The notes below the pieces were generated by a model, which was given only the letters and a program-made list of their open reading frames with translations, had not been told where the DNA came from and made no database searches. This document shows positions 16,792 through 24,541 of a stretch of 34,944 nt of DNA, piece by piece. The stretch is from Oxalobacteraceae bacterium UBA6018 (GTDB taxonomy: Bacteria; Pseudomonadota; Gammaproteobacteria; Burkholderiales; Burkholderiaceae_D), in the NCBI GenBank assembly GCA_002428015.1, contig DIZW01000003.1:41987-76930 (forward strand). The letters run 5' to 3'. How positions within the stretch are numbered: position 1 is the first letter of the stretch; each line of letters opens with the position of its first letter. The position numbers were made by a program, and so were the translations under genes.

Positions 16792-18057
16792 ATGAGTATC
16801 ATTCACACCCTGCCGTATGAATGGCAGGTCGGCTTGCGCTATACGCGCGCCGGCCGCCGCAGCGGCCGCAACAGCTTTATCTCCTTCATATCGCTCATTT
16901 CCGTGTCCGGTATCGCGCTTGGCGTGGCCGCCCTGATCGTCGTGCTGTCGGTTATGAACGGCTTCCAGAAGGAAGTCACGGACCGCATGCTGTCGGTGCT
17001 GTCGCATATCGAAGTGTTCGACGCCAGCGGCGGCATGCCGAATTGGCAGGCCGCGATGCAGGACGCGTTCAAGAACCCGGCCGTGAAGGGCGCCGCGCCC
17101 TTCGTCGAAACCCAGGGCATGCTGCTGCGCGACGGCGTCATGCGTCCGGCCATGATCCGCGGGATCCTGCCGTCCGAAGAATCGAAGGTGTCCGACGTCG
17201 CCAAGCAGATGCGCCACGGTAGCCTGCAGGATCTCAAGCCCGGCTCATTCAACATCGTGCTTGGCTACGCGCTGGCGCACGCGCTCGGCGTGGAGATCGG
17301 CGACAAGATCACCATGGCCCTGGCGCAGGCCCAGACCACGCCGGCCGGCATGCTGCCGCGCATGCGCTCGTTCACCGTGGTCGGCACCTTCGAGGCCGGC
17401 CACTTCGAATTCGATTCCGGCCTGGCCTTCGTGCACATGGACGACGCCGAGAAGATGGAACGTCTGGACGCGCCGTCCGGCCTGCGCCTGCGCATCGCCG
17501 ACATGCACAAGGCGCCGCAGGTGGCGATGGAGCTCAAGCACAGCATGCCGGGCGACCTGCTGATCCGCGACTGGTCGCAGCAGAACGCCAACTGGTTCGC
17601 CGCGGTCCAGACCGAAAAGAAGATGATGTTCATTATCCTCACCCTGATCATCGCCGTGGCCGCGTTCAACCTCGTGTCCACCCTGGTCATGACCGTCACC
17701 GACAAGCAGGCCGACATCGCGATCCTGCGCACGCTGGGCTCCTCGCCGCGCTCGATCATGAAAATCTTCATGATCCAGGGCGCGCTGGTGGGCATCATGG
17801 GCACCATCGCCGGGGTCGCGCTGGGGGTGCTGGTGGCGCTCAACATCGACGTGATCGTCCCCTTCATCGAACACCTGCTGGGCGTGCAGTTCCTGTCCAA
17901 GGACATCTACCTGATCAGCGCCCTGCCGTCGGACCTGCGCTGGCCGGATGTATTTACCATCGGCGGGGTCGCCATCGTGCTGGCCTTCGTCGCCACCCTC
18001 TATCCAAGCTACGCCGCCTCGCGCGTGAAACCAGCGGAGGCACTGCGCTATGAATGA
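16792..18057 (+). CDS. lolC: Lipoprotein-releasing ABC permease (LolC/LolE/LolF type)
   Basis: This 421-residue inner-membrane permease, with LolD, extracts outer-membrane lipoproteins and hands them to LolA. It has an N-terminal amphipathic start (YEWQVGLRYTR), TM1 at about residues 24-50, a large periplasmic MacB-like domain to about residue 275, and three C-terminal helices in the FtsX domain (FIILTLIIAVAAFNLVSTL, then a pair ending near the C-terminus). The start at 16792 has GGAG 5 bases upstream; a longer frame from 16678 lacks hydrophobic features. No second permease gene follows, unlike E. coli lolCDE, so this may be a homodimeric LolF-type protein. It overlaps lolD by 8 bases. Confidence 0.93.
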   Translation: MSIIHTLPYEWQVGLRYTRAGRRSGRNSFISFISLISVSGIALGVAALIVVLSVMNGFQKEVTDRMLSVLSHIEVFDASGGMPNWQAAMQDAFKNPAVKGAAPFVETQGMLLRDGVMRPAMIRGILPSEESKVSDVAKQMRHGSLQDLKPGSFNIVLGYALAHALGVEIGDKITMALAQAQTTPAGMLPRMRSFTVVGTFEAGHFEFDSGLAFVHMDDAEKMERLDAPSGLRLRIADMHKAPQVAMELKHSMPGDLLIRDWSQQNANWFAAVQTEKKMMFIILTLIIAVAAFNLVSTLVMTVTDKQADIAILRTLGSSPRSIMKIFMIQGALVGIMGTIAGVALGVLVALNIDVIVPFIEHLLGVQFLSKDIYLISALPSDLRWPDVFTIGGVAIVLAFVATLYPSYAASRVKPAEALRYE

Positions 18058-18754
18058 CATGACCAGCCACGGCGAGCCGGTGCTCGCATCGCGCGGGCTC
18101 GGCAAGACCTTCATCCAGGGCGCCTACCGCGTCCCGGTGCTCAACAACGTCGATTTCAGCGTCTATCGCGGCGAGCGCGTGGCCATCGTCGGCGCCTCCG
18201 GTTCCGGCAAATCGACCCTGCTGCACCTGCTCGGCGGGCTGGACACGCCCACGGTCGGCGCGGTCAGCCTGCTGGGGCGCGATTTCGCCAACCTGTCCGA
18301 GCGCGCGCGCGGCGACCTGCGCAACGCCTCGCTCGGCTTCGTGTACCAGTTCCACCACCTGCTGCCGGAGTTTTCCGCGCTCGACAACGTCGCCATGCCG
18401 CTCCTGATCCGGCGCGAGTCGCGCGCCAGCGCCGTCGCCCAGGCCCAGGCCATCCTCGAGCGGGTCGGCCTGGCCAAGCGGGTCACCCACGTGCCGGGCG
18501 AGTTGTCCGGCGGCGAGCGTCAGCGGGTGGCGCTGGCGCGCGCGCTGGTGACCCAGCCGGCCTGCGTGCTGGCCGACGAGCCCACCGGTAACCTCGACCA
18601 CGCTACCGCCCAGCAGATCTTCGACCTGATGCTGGAGTTGTCGAAGAACCTGGGCACCGCCTTCGTCATCGTCACCCACGACATCGAACTGGCGCAACGC
18701 TGCGACCGCGTGCTGCGCCTGACCGAGCACGGACTGGAAGCGGTCCAGGTGTAA
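18050..18754 (+). CDS. lolD: Lipoprotein-releasing ABC ATPase LolD
   Basis: This 234-residue cytoplasmic ATPase powers lipoprotein release. Walker A GASGSGKST is at 48-56, the Q-loop in VYQFHHLLPEF, the signature LSGGERQR at 153-160, Walker B CVLADEP at 173-179 and the switch histidine in VIVTHD. FQFHHLLPEF-type wording and HVPGELSGGE are typical of LolD. It overlaps the permease gene by 8 bases and ends 2 bases before tatD. Confidence 0.96.
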   Translation: MNDMTSHGEPVLASRGLGKTFIQGAYRVPVLNNVDFSVYRGERVAIVGASGSGKSTLLHLLGGLDTPTVGAVSLLGRDFANLSERARGDLRNASLGFVYQFHHLLPEFSALDNVAMPLLIRRESRASAVAQAQAILERVGLAKRVTHVPGELSGGERQRVALARALVTQPACVLADEPTGNLDHATAQQIFDLMLELSKNLGTAFVIVTHDIELAQRCDRVLRLTEHGLEAVQV

Positions 18755-18756
18755 GC

Positions 18757-19560
18757 ATGTGGATCGACACCCACTGCCACCTCGACGCCCACGAATTCGG
18801 CGCGCAGTCGCTGGACGTGGCGCGCCGGGCAGGCGAGGGTGGGGTGTCGATGATCGTCATTCCGGCGGTCGAGAAGGGCAATTTCGACAGCGTGACCGGG
18901 CTCGGTGCCGGCGCCGCCAACACCAGCTACGCGCTCGGCATCCACCCGATCTGCGTGCCCCAGGCGCATGAGGATGACCTGGTGACGCTGCGCCGCCGCG
19001 CCGAAGCCGCGCTGGGCGACCCCAACCTGGTGGCGATCGGCGAGATCGGCCTCGATTTCTTCATTCCCATGCTGTGCCAGCCGGCCATGCGCGAAAAGCA
19101 GGACCACTTCTTCCGCGAGCAGCTGCGCATCGCGCGCGATCTCGGCCTGCCGGTGCTGATGCACGTGCGCCGCTCCCAGGACCAGGTGCTCAAGCACGTG
19201 CGCCAGATCCGCCCGCCAGGGGGCATCGCGCACGCCTTCAATGGCAGCTTCCAGCAGGCGGCCATCTACATTGACCTCGGTTACAAGCTCGGCTTCGGCG
19301 GCGCCATGACCTTCACCCGCGCCCTGCAGATACGCCGCCTGGCGACCCAGCTGCCGCTCGAATCGATCGTGCTCGAGACCGACGCGCCCGACATCTCTCC
19401 GGCCTGGATTCATCCGGCCCGCAACAGTCCGGAAAACCTGCCCGCCATCGGCGCCGCGTTGGCCGGGCTGCGCGGCGTCGATCCCGCCTTCATCGCCCGC
19501 GTTACCGGCGCCAACGCGCTGGCGGCCCTGCCGCGCCTGCGCATTCTGCTGCCGTCCTAA
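18757..19560 (+). CDS. tatD: TatD-family metal-dependent deoxyribonuclease
   Basis: This 267-residue TIM-barrel hydrolase acts as a 3'-5' DNA exonuclease in characterised members, with roles in DNA repair or turnover. Metal ligands are visible: THCHLD (5-10), the GEIGLDF glutamate near residue 93, the MHVRRSQD histidine, HAFNGS and ETDAPD near the C-terminal end. It follows lolD by 2 bases, so lolC-lolD-tatD form one transcript. Its last 62 bases (19495-19556) recur, with 4 mismatches, at 21430-21491 beyond the azoR/lysR pair. The last codons of this copy could therefore have been rebuilt or brought in by the event that placed that cassette here. The protein itself looks complete. Confidence 0.94.
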   Translation: MWIDTHCHLDAHEFGAQSLDVARRAGEGGVSMIVIPAVEKGNFDSVTGLGAGAANTSYALGIHPICVPQAHEDDLVTLRRRAEAALGDPNLVAIGEIGLDFFIPMLCQPAMREKQDHFFREQLRIARDLGLPVLMHVRRSQDQVLKHVRQIRPPGGIAHAFNGSFQQAAIYIDLGYKLGFGGAMTFTRALQIRRLATQLPLESIVLETDAPDISPAWIHPARNSPENLPAIGAALAGLRGVDPAFIARVTGANALAALPRLRILLPS

Positions 19561-19587
19561 ACCGCCTGCGCACGGAAGTCAGTTAGT

Positions 19588-20220
19588 TCACACTAGGACG
19601 GTTTCAACGGTAGCCGCGTCGTTCAATTCCGATGCCAGGCTTGCGACGAATCCCTCCATCGTCTCTTCACCCAGGTCCACCGCTTTAGCGCCACCGCCGG
19701 CGACAAACGTTATATCGGTAAAGCCGATGACGCCCAGGATGAGTTTCAAATACTGCGTTGCGACATCGCGGTCACGGATAGGCGACCCTTCGTTATAGCT
19801 TCCTCCAGAGGCAAGGATGACCGTCGCCTTTTTGCCGGTCACAAGGCCACGACCGTCAAGCCCGAGGGTAATGCCCTTGCGCACGATGTGGTCAATCCAC
19901 GCTTTCAGCGCTGCCGGCACGTTGTAGTTATAAACCGGGGTCGCAATGACCAGGTGGTCGGCGTCTACCAGCTCAGCAACGAGGACGTCTGATAGATGCA
20001 GCGACTCCTTCATCTCCGACGTATGCTGTGCAGGGGGCGTGAAGTAGGCTTGCAACCAGGGTGCTGTCACAAAGGTCAACGGTGTTTCAGCCAGGTCCCG
20101 TTCAATTACGTCGCCATCGGGGTGAGCATTGCGCCACGCCGATAGGAAGCGTTGTGTCATCGCGCGGGAGACCGATTTCCCGCCTCGCGGGCTCGTCTCA
20201 ACTATCAAAATCTTCGTCAT
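19588..20220 (-). CDS. azoR: FMN-dependent NADH:quinone oxidoreductase / azoreductase
   Basis: This 210-residue flavodoxin-fold enzyme uses NADH to reduce quinones and azo bonds. MTKILIVETSPRGGKSVSRA holds the FMN phosphate loop, TPVYNYNVPAALKAWIDHIV is the characteristic AzoR FMN-binding segment, and SGGSYNEGSP forms the second loop. The ATG at 20220 has AAGGAG 8 bases upstream; the longer frame to 20244 has no such site. Base composition and codon use are less GC-rich than the flanking tatD and comEC. It diverges from a LysR gene across an AT-rich gap with repeated TTATGAT boxes, so it is the probable LysR target. The pair looks like an acquired cassette. Confidence 0.92.
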   Translation of the reverse strand: MTKILIVETSPRGGKSVSRAMTQRFLSAWRNAHPDGDVIERDLAETPLTFVTAPWLQAYFTPPAQHTSEMKESLHLSDVLVAELVDADHLVIATPVYNYNVPAALKAWIDHIVRKGITLGLDGRGLVTGKKATVILASGGSYNEGSPIRDRDVATQYLKLILGVIGFTDITFVAGGGAKAVDLGEETMEGFVASLASELNDAATVETVLV

Positions 20221-20295
20221 TTGGTTCACTCCTTTGCGGTACACAGAACGCGCGCAGAGGACAGCGCGGCTTAGTGATGGGTTATTGGTGTCCTT

Positions 20296-20301
20296 ACTAT
20301 A
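20296..20301 (-). promoter_or_regulatory. Candidate -10 (TATAGT) of azoR
   Basis: TATAGT on the minus strand is about 75 bases upstream of the azoR ATG. The hexamer at 17 bases (TTACGG) is a weak -35, as expected for a LysR-activated promoter. The TTATGAT boxes lie 33 or more bases further upstream. Confidence 0.4.
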
Positions 20302-20332
20302 GCTTTCTCGCTTTATATCCGTAACTGATTAA

Positions 20333-20363
20333 ATTATGATAAGTTCAATCATAATTTATGATT
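20333..20363. promoter_or_regulatory. Triple TTATGAT operator between azoR and lysR
   Basis: The heptamer TTATGAT occurs three times in alternating orientation: 20334-20340 forward, 20348-20354 reverse and 20356-20362 forward. The last two make a perfect 17-base palindrome, AATCATAA-T-TTATGATT (20347-20363). The first two make an inverted repeat with a 7-base spacer. This fits a LysR tetramer site controlling both divergent genes. Confidence 0.6.
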
Positions 20364-20384
20364 GAGTTGACTTGGGGAGTGGCC

Positions 20385-21305
20385 ATGATTGGGAGCTTTA
20401 CGCTGGACCAGCTGCGGGTGCTGGTAACGATTGCAGACACCGGAAGCTTCTCAGCCGCTGGTCGAAAGCTTGCCCGCGCGCAATCAGCCATTAGTCAGGC
20501 GGTCGCGGCTTTGGAGGGAGTCCAGCGGGTCGTGCTGTTCGACCGCAGCGGCCACAAGCCACGGCTGACCGAAGCCGGACGCGTATTAGTTGACCTTGCC
20601 CGCCATGTTTTGGCAACTGCAGCGCGTTTTGAAGGCGCCGCGTTAGGCATGCGCGGCGGCTTGGAGCCCGAGCTCACCATTTCAATCGACCCGATTGTGC
20701 CAACCTCGCCGTGGATTGAAAACCTGCGTGCGCTGGGCGATAAATTTCCCAGCCTTCCAGTCAGTTTCTCGACAGAGGGACTGGGCGGTTCACTGCGCCG
20801 CCTCCGCAGTGGCTCGGCCGCACTGGGCATTTGCCTACTGCTTCCGACAGTTCCCGATGACGTGATTGCGTACCCGTTGTTTCGAGTCCGCTTAAAGTCC
20901 GTGGTAGCGCCCGAACATCCGCTCGCCTCGCTTGGCCGTCCAGCGACGCAAAGCGACTTGGAACCATACGTACAACTGGTGCTGTCCGACCCGGTTGCTC
21001 CCGATGAGCCGAATTACGGCGTGCTCGGCACGAGGCTCTGGCGCTTCGTGGACCTCGGAAGGCGGCTAGACTTTGTTATGGCTGGCTTCGGTTGGTGTCG
21101 GATGCCAGAACACCTCGTTGGCAAGCTGATTGACACCGGACAGTTAATCGAACTAGCCATTGAGGATGAATCTTCCCCACGCGATGGGCTGACGATTTTC
21201 GCGGCGCACATGCGCAATAGGCCACTAGGACCCGCTGGGCTTTGGCTGCTTAACGAATTGAGAGCACGCTTGTCGCTAACAGATCTACGTGTCGATCTGA
21301 ATTAG
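20385..21305 (+). CDS. LysR-family transcriptional regulator
   Basis: This 306-residue regulator has an N-terminal winged helix-turn-helix (about residues 5-62). FTLDQLRVLVTIADTGSFSA and RAQSAISQAVAALE give the recognition helix, ending VVLFDRSGHKPRLTEAG, the canonical LysR signature. The C-terminal periplasmic-binding-like effector domain is from about 92. Start choice: the ATG at 20385 has GGGGAG 6 bases upstream; an upstream ATG at 20358 would lie within the operator palindrome. It diverges from azoR, so it probably activates azoR in response to a quinone or other electrophile, which is inference from gene pairing. Codon use is less GC-biased than in the flanks, consistent with joint transfer. 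Confidence 0.93.
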   Translation: MIGSFTLDQLRVLVTIADTGSFSAAGRKLARAQSAISQAVAALEGVQRVVLFDRSGHKPRLTEAGRVLVDLARHVLATAARFEGAALGMRGGLEPELTISIDPIVPTSPWIENLRALGDKFPSLPVSFSTEGLGGSLRRLRSGSAALGICLLLPTVPDDVIAYPLFRVRLKSVVAPEHPLASLGRPATQSDLEPYVQLVLSDPVAPDEPNYGVLGTRLWRFVDLGRRLDFVMAGFGWCRMPEHLVGKLIDTGQLIELAIEDESSPRDGLTIFAAHMRNRPLGPAGLWLLNELRARLSLTDLRVDLN

Positions 21306-21381
21306 ATCGGTTCCGACACCTTGCGGATTGACGTTTGCATCGCGCAGGATGGTTGGTTGGGAGCGCAATCCGCCAGCGCTT

Positions 21382-21526
21382 ATCGGCGTGCGCGCCGTCT
21401 GAGCCGCATGCCTCCGATCCCCTCACGTGGCCCGCGTCACCGGCGCCAACGCGCTGGCGGCCCTGGCGCGCCCGCGCATGCTGCTGCCGTCGCAAACCTC
21501 CCGCATCCCCACCCAAAGTTAGACGG
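21382..21526 (+). pseudogene. Decayed tatD 3'-end remnant
   Basis: Bases 21430-21491 match the tatD 3' end (19495-19556) at 58 of 62 positions with no gap. Further upstream similarity fades but ATCGGCG and CGATCCC blocks keep nearly the tatD spacing, with a 1-base gain and a 1-base loss that break the frame. The readable part codes ARVTGANALAALARPRML and runs past the tatD stop position to a TAG at 21524-21526. Three of the four mismatches change residues, so the piece is under no coding constraint. It marks the right edge of the azoR/lysR insert. Confidence 0.75.
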
Positions 21527-21588
21527 ACGCCAAAGCGCGCATCGTTGCGTCACGGCAAACTAAACGTTTTCACGGGCAGGACGAGCCG

Positions 21589-23946
21589 ATGCGTGCCGCA
21601 TTGCTGGGATTTGTCACCGGGGCCGGCTGGCTGCAAACGCAAGCCGTGCTGCCGGACTTTCGCACCTTGGCCGCGCTGGCCGCCGTCGCGCTCCTGCTGC
21701 TGGCGCTGCGCTGGCGCGCCCGCAGCGCCATCGCCGGCGCGCTGCTCGGTTTCTGCTGGGCCGCCTGGCTGGCCCACGCGGCGCTCGCGCCCCACCTGTC
21801 GCCGGCCGATGAAGGCGTCGATCTCACGCTCACCGGCACCATCGACAGCCTGCCGTACCGCTTCGACGACGGCGTGCGCTTCAACTTCGCGGTCGAACGG
21901 GTCGATGGCGCGCAGTTCTCCGTGCCACCCCGGGTCGCCCTGGCCTGGTACAGCGGCGGCTTTCGCGGCCACGCGCAAGACCTCGGCGACGTCCAGCCGG
22001 GCGAGCGCTGGCAGCTCACCGTGCGCCTGCAGCGCCCCCACGGCAACGCCAACCCTTACGGTTTCGACTACGAGGCCTGGCTGCTGGAGCAGGGCGTGCG
22101 CGCCACCGGCTACGTGCGCCCGGCCGGTGCGCGCAACCGGCGCCTGGCCAGCTTCGTGTTCAGCGCCGGGAACCTGGTCGAACACTGCCGCGCCGTGCTG
22201 CGCGCACGCATCCTGCGCGCCTTGCCCGGCCAGCCCTACGCCGGCGTTATCGTGGCGCTGGTGGTGGGCGACCAGCGCGGCATCGGGCAGTCTGACTGGG
22301 CGGTCTTCAACCGCACCGGAATCGGGCACTTGATTTCGATATCCGGCCTGCACATTACGATGGTGGCCGGCGCGTTCGCGCTGCTCGCCTCCAGTCTATG
22401 GCGCCGCTCCTTCTTCACCCAGGCCCAGTTGCCGCTACTGCTGCCGGCCCAGAAGGTGGCGGCCCTGAGCGGGGCCGCGGTCGCGCTGCTGTACGTGCTG
22501 CTGGCCGGCTTCGGCGTGCCGGCCCAGCGCACCCTGTACATGCTGGCGGTGGTAGCCGCCGCCGCGTGGTACGGCCGGCTGACCAGCGTGTCGCACGTGC
22601 TGTGCGTGGCGCTCGGCGTGGTCGAGCTGCTCGACCCGTGGGCGGTGCTGGCGCCGGGCTTCTGGCTCTCGTTCGGCGCGGTGGCGATGATCCTGTTCGC
22701 CAGCGTGGGGCGCACAGAGGACGGCGAGCGTGGTTGGCGCGCGGCGTTGCGGGCGGGCGCCCGCACCCAGTACGTGGTCACGCTCGGCCTGGTGCCGCTG
22801 ACGATGCTGCTGTTCGCCCAGGTGTCGCTGGTCAGCCCGCTGGCGAACGCGCTCGCCATTCCCGTGGTGAGCTTCATCGTCACGCCGCTGTCGCTGGCCG
22901 GCAGCATGCTGCCGGCGCCCTTGTCGACGCTGTTGCTGACGCTGGCCCACGGGGTTGTGCGGGCGCTGGCCCTCGCGCTCGGCTGGCTGGCCGGCACGCC
23001 GCTGGCGGTGTGGAGCGCGCCCACGCCACCGTTCTGGCTCTTCGCGTTCGCCCTGCTCGGCACCGTGTGGATGCTGGCCCCACGCGGCTGGCCCTTGCGC
23101 TGGACCGGCGCGCTGGCCTGGCTGCCGCTGCTGGCGGCCCAGCCCGCGCACCCGGCGCCCGGGCGACTTAGCGTCATCGCGTTCGACGTGGGGCAGGGCA
23201 TGGCGCTGCTGGTTGAAACGGCCGGCCACCGCCTGCTGTACGACACCGGACCGCTGTATTCCCCCGATTCGAACGGCGGCAACCGCGTCATCAATCCCTA
23301 CCTGAAGGCACGCGGCATCGAGCGCCTCGACACCGTCGTCGTCAGCCACAGCGACACCGACCACTCGGGCGGCGCGCTCGACGTGCTGGAGGCGCTGCCG
23401 GTGACCTTGTTCATGTCGTCGCTGCCGGAAAATCATCCAGCGGTGCGCGCCGCGGCCCGGCATTGCCGCTGCACGGCGGGCCAGGCGTGGACCTGGGACG
23501 GCGTGCGCTTCGAAGTGCTCCATCCTGGCGCTGCCAGCTACGACGACAGCACGCTCAAGCCGAACGCGCGCAGCTGCACCTTGCGCATCAGCGCCGGCGT
23601 GACGTCCATTCTGCTGGCGGGCGACATCGAGGCGCCGCAGGAGGCGCAGTTGCTCGCATCGAGCGCAACGCTCCAGGCCCAGGTGCTGCTGGCGCCCCAC
23701 CACGGCAGCGGTACCTCGTCCACCGCCGCCTTCCTGGGAGCGGTCAAGCCGACGCTGGCGATCTTCCAGGTTGGCTACCGCAATCGCTACCACCATCCCA
23801 AACCCGAGGTGTTTGAGCGCTACGGCAAGCTGGGCATCGAGCGCTTGCGCACCGACGAGTCGGGCGCGCTGCTGCTGGAGCTGGGGCCCACCGTACAAGT
23901 GAGCGAATATCGCCGCGAACACGCGCGTTACTGGTATGCGCGCTGA
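21589..23946 (+). CDS. comEC: DNA internalization/competence protein ComEC/Rec2
   Basis: This 785-residue inner-membrane channel protein passes transforming single-stranded DNA into the cytoplasm. Hydrophobic N-terminal helices (residues 1-70) are followed by an OB-like DUF4131 region. The Competence domain (about 220-500) has VVGDQRGIGQSDWAVFNRTG and HLISISGLHITMVAGAFAL. A C-terminal metallo-beta-lactamase domain from about 525 has DVGQGMALLVE, SHSDTDHSGG, LLAGDIE and APHHGSG. All key residues are present, so the gene looks functional. It is probably the original downstream neighbour of tatD, now separated by the azoR/lysR cassette and the tatD relic. No strong Shine-Dalgarno is seen at the ATG. 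Confidence 0.95.
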   Translation: MRAALLGFVTGAGWLQTQAVLPDFRTLAALAAVALLLLALRWRARSAIAGALLGFCWAAWLAHAALAPHLSPADEGVDLTLTGTIDSLPYRFDDGVRFNFAVERVDGAQFSVPPRVALAWYSGGFRGHAQDLGDVQPGERWQLTVRLQRPHGNANPYGFDYEAWLLEQGVRATGYVRPAGARNRRLASFVFSAGNLVEHCRAVLRARILRALPGQPYAGVIVALVVGDQRGIGQSDWAVFNRTGIGHLISISGLHITMVAGAFALLASSLWRRSFFTQAQLPLLLPAQKVAALSGAAVALLYVLLAGFGVPAQRTLYMLAVVAAAAWYGRLTSVSHVLCVALGVVELLDPWAVLAPGFWLSFGAVAMILFASVGRTEDGERGWRAALRAGARTQYVVTLGLVPLTMLLFAQVSLVSPLANALAIPVVSFIVTPLSLAGSMLPAPLSTLLLTLAHGVVRALALALGWLAGTPLAVWSAPTPPFWLFAFALLGTVWMLAPRGWPLRWTGALAWLPLLAAQPAHPAPGRLSVIAFDVGQGMALLVETAGHRLLYDTGPLYSPDSNGGNRVINPYLKARGIERLDTVVVSHSDTDHSGGALDVLEALPVTLFMSSLPENHPAVRAAARHCRCTAGQAWTWDGVRFEVLHPGAASYDDSTLKPNARSCTLRISAGVTSILLAGDIEAPQEAQLLASSATLQAQVLLAPHHGSGTSSTAAFLGAVKPTLAIFQVGYRNRYHHPKPEVFERYGKLGIERLRTDESGALLLELGPTVQVSEYRREHARYWYAR

Positions 23947-24058
23947 TGGCGGCCACGCGTGCCACACTTTGATACAAAGCGGGGCAGCCCGGCAGCGTGC
24001 GGCAAGCGCAAATGAGGGTATATTTATACATCATCAATCTCGTGAGGCGGAAATCGCC

Positions 24059-24538
24059 ATGAACAAGCTCAACCACTATCTCGCGCTGGCTGCGGTTTTG
24101 CTGGCGGCATCGGCCAGCGCCTGCGCGACGGCGACGGTCACCTTTGTCAATCCGGAGAAAATGACGGATGTGCCCCGCTTCCAGAGCGATCGGGTGTCGA
24201 TGGAAGAGCAGTTCAGGGAGCACTTCAACAAGCTCGCGGCCGAGCTGCCGGCGGGGCAGGCGCTCAAGGTCGATATCCTCGACATCGATCTCGCCGGCGA
24301 GGTGTTCCCGCGCGTGGCGGTCCAGGATGTCCGCGTGTACAAGGGTATCGGGGACCGGCCCGCGATCCATCTGCGCTACAGCATCGAACAGGACGGTCGC
24401 GTTCTGCGCAGCGGGGACCGGAAGCTCACCGACTCGAATTACATGATGAGCTATAACAACTACAGAAACGAGATCTACGGCTACGAAAAGCAGATGCTGG
24501 ACGACTGGTTTCGTAAAGAGATCGTCCCCGCACACTGA
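24059..24538 (+). CDS. DUF3016 family exported protein
   Basis: This 159-residue protein has signal sequence MNKLNHYLALAAVLLAASAS. A Cys at residue 22 (SASAC) might act as a lipobox, though position -3 is atypical. The mature start ATVTFVNPEKMTDVP is the hallmark of DUF3016, followed by VDILDIDLAGEVFPR and a C-terminal WFRKEI. Family function is unknown; it is thought to be periplasmic. A longer frame from 23936 was rejected because it lacks a signal sequence until this ATG. It stands alone between comEC and the convergent sensor kinase, only 3 bases from the latter's stop. An AT-rich block (24018-24030) may hold its promoter. Confidence 0.85.
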   Translation: MNKLNHYLALAAVLLAASASACATATVTFVNPEKMTDVPRFQSDRVSMEEQFREHFNKLAAELPAGQALKVDILDIDLAGEVFPRVAVQDVRVYKGIGDRPAIHLRYSIEQDGRVLRSGDRKLTDSNYMMSYNNYRNEIYGYEKQMLDDWFRKEIVPAH

Positions 24539-24541
24539 CTC

